A DNA stretch of 29,975 bases, taken from NCBI GenBank assembly GCA_029204225.1, contig MU836365.1, forward strand, positions 1 to 29,975. The letters run 5' to 3'. Every line of letters begins with the position of its first letter. The first letter of the stretch is position 1. The DNA comes from Diphasiastrum complanatum (lineage: Eukaryota; Streptophyta; Lycopodiopsida; Lycopodiales; Lycopodiaceae). Positions 29,461 through 29,975 of this stretch are shown here, in pieces. Both the position numbers and the translations under genes were made by a program. Under the pieces are notes generated by a model. The model searched no databases. It saw nothing but the letters and a program-made list of their open reading frames with translations, and had not been told where the DNA came from.

Positions 29461-29616
29461 TCGTGTGTCTAAGGCCTATGATAGCACTGTGGTTGCCTCC
29501 ATAAAAAGCACACACGGCCAAACAGCCCTGGGCGTTACCAACACAGTAAGCAAAATAAAAACAAGAAAAAGCTGGTAGTAAAAAAACAAAGCGCAATTGT
29601 CTACAATTAAGAAAAT

Positions 29617-29670
29617 TTTATGTTTTCTCTTCAATAAACCTGGGCACTGTGCTAAGCAAGTGCCCCGACT
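29617..29670 (+). pseudogene. Degenerate gypsy Gag zinc knuckle
   Basis: The frame from 29620 reads CFLFNKPGHCAKQVPRL. This is the CFxCxKPGHxAKxCP knuckle with the second Cys changed to Phe and the last Cys to Val. It lies about 160 bases after the Gag core, a shortened but normal order. Confidence 0.6.
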
Positions 29671-29689
29671 CATTCTTGCGCATTGAGTA

Positions 29690-29975
29690 TTGGAACCTAG
29701 ATCACCTATTTCAGGAGAGACTCGGATGATCAAGTTTCAGAAGGTAGCGGAATTCCTACATTATATGCAAGAAATGCTACAAATAGCACATAAGAATGTC
29801 CAGTATGCCCAAGATAGGGACCATCATTGTGCTAATCTGGAAAGATCACCTCGAGACTTTCAAATGGGGGATTGGATATGTAAGAACCACCAAGGTGAAG
29901 ATCTTCAGGATTCCAATCCACATGCAAACCAAAAGGACACCTGTGGAGCATGAACCACCCAACCAATATGGAAAG
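29690..29975 (+). pseudogene. Ty3/gypsy integrase C-terminal fragment
   Basis: The frame gives KVAEFLHYMQEMLQIAHKNV, then QYAQDRDHHCANLERSPRDF and QMGDWI. This matches the gypsy integrase C-terminal region (helical AxxxxxKxYxDxxRR followed by FxvGDxV). A second frame near the end reads TPVEHEPPNQYGK, the start of the following linker. It lies only ~25 bases after the Gag knuckle, so protease, RT, RNase H and the integrase core are missing: an internal deletion of several kilobases. The window cuts the element. Confidence 0.72.

Noticed and set aside
29300-29578. 92-codon plus-strand frame as a new gene
   Set aside because: It overlaps gypsy Gag blocks that read in shifted frames, so it is a by-product of a degraded gag.

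Overview
The window is nuclear DNA from a land plant with a large, repeat-rich genome. The evidence is several decayed Ty1/copia LTR retrotransposons primed by initiator Met-tRNA, Ty3/gypsy fragments, very long (CT)n/(GA)n microsatellites, and one clear plant-type Rab GTPase of the RABE (Rab8) group. I cannot name the species. I see no rRNA, tRNA, CRISPR array or bacterial-style operon.

Layout, left to right. 1-3.0 kb is gene-free and holds a cluster of long CT microsatellites and an (AT)n tract. 3.6-4.4 kb holds two abutting copia remnants in opposite orientation. 4.4-10.3 kb is a composite copia element on the + strand: an 827-bp 5' LTR and gag of one lineage (A) are joined inside coding sequence to the gag-pol and 450-bp 3' LTR of another lineage (B). 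10.3-11.0 kb carries Ty3/gypsy scraps, including an RNase H on the minus strand. 11.66-15.66 kb is a third copia element (C), related to B. It has a 648-bp 5' LTR, a PBS and a truncated 3' LTR. Its interior lacks integrase catalytic motifs and reverse transcriptase but keeps a long gag-protease-unknown reading frame broken by one stop.

15.7-20.3 kb is mostly unique DNA around the only host gene, an intact, intronless RABE gene on the minus strand (17364-18017) with a plausible promoter upstream. 20.3-22.3 kb has a promoter-like stretch with a telo-box, TATA box and GA repeat, another long CT tract and a 166-bp tandem duplication.

22.9-28.76 kb is a minus-strand copia composite. It has a 1.2-kb 5' LTR related to LTR-A, a decayed gag, protease and integrase, then two successive reverse-transcriptase N-termini from different lineages. 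The second is interrupted by a 399-bp solo-LTR-like insertion with perfect TAACT target duplications. The window ends in an internally deleted Ty3/gypsy remnant (29.1-29.98 kb).

The retroelements are dead: stops, frameshifts and altered catalytic residues recur in all of them. The strongest unusual signals are the two chimeric copia composites, the retained reading frame in element C, the cleanly delimited solo LTR, repeated motif arrays inside LTR-A and LTR-D, and the intronless RABE gene. I found no convincing new multi-gene system.
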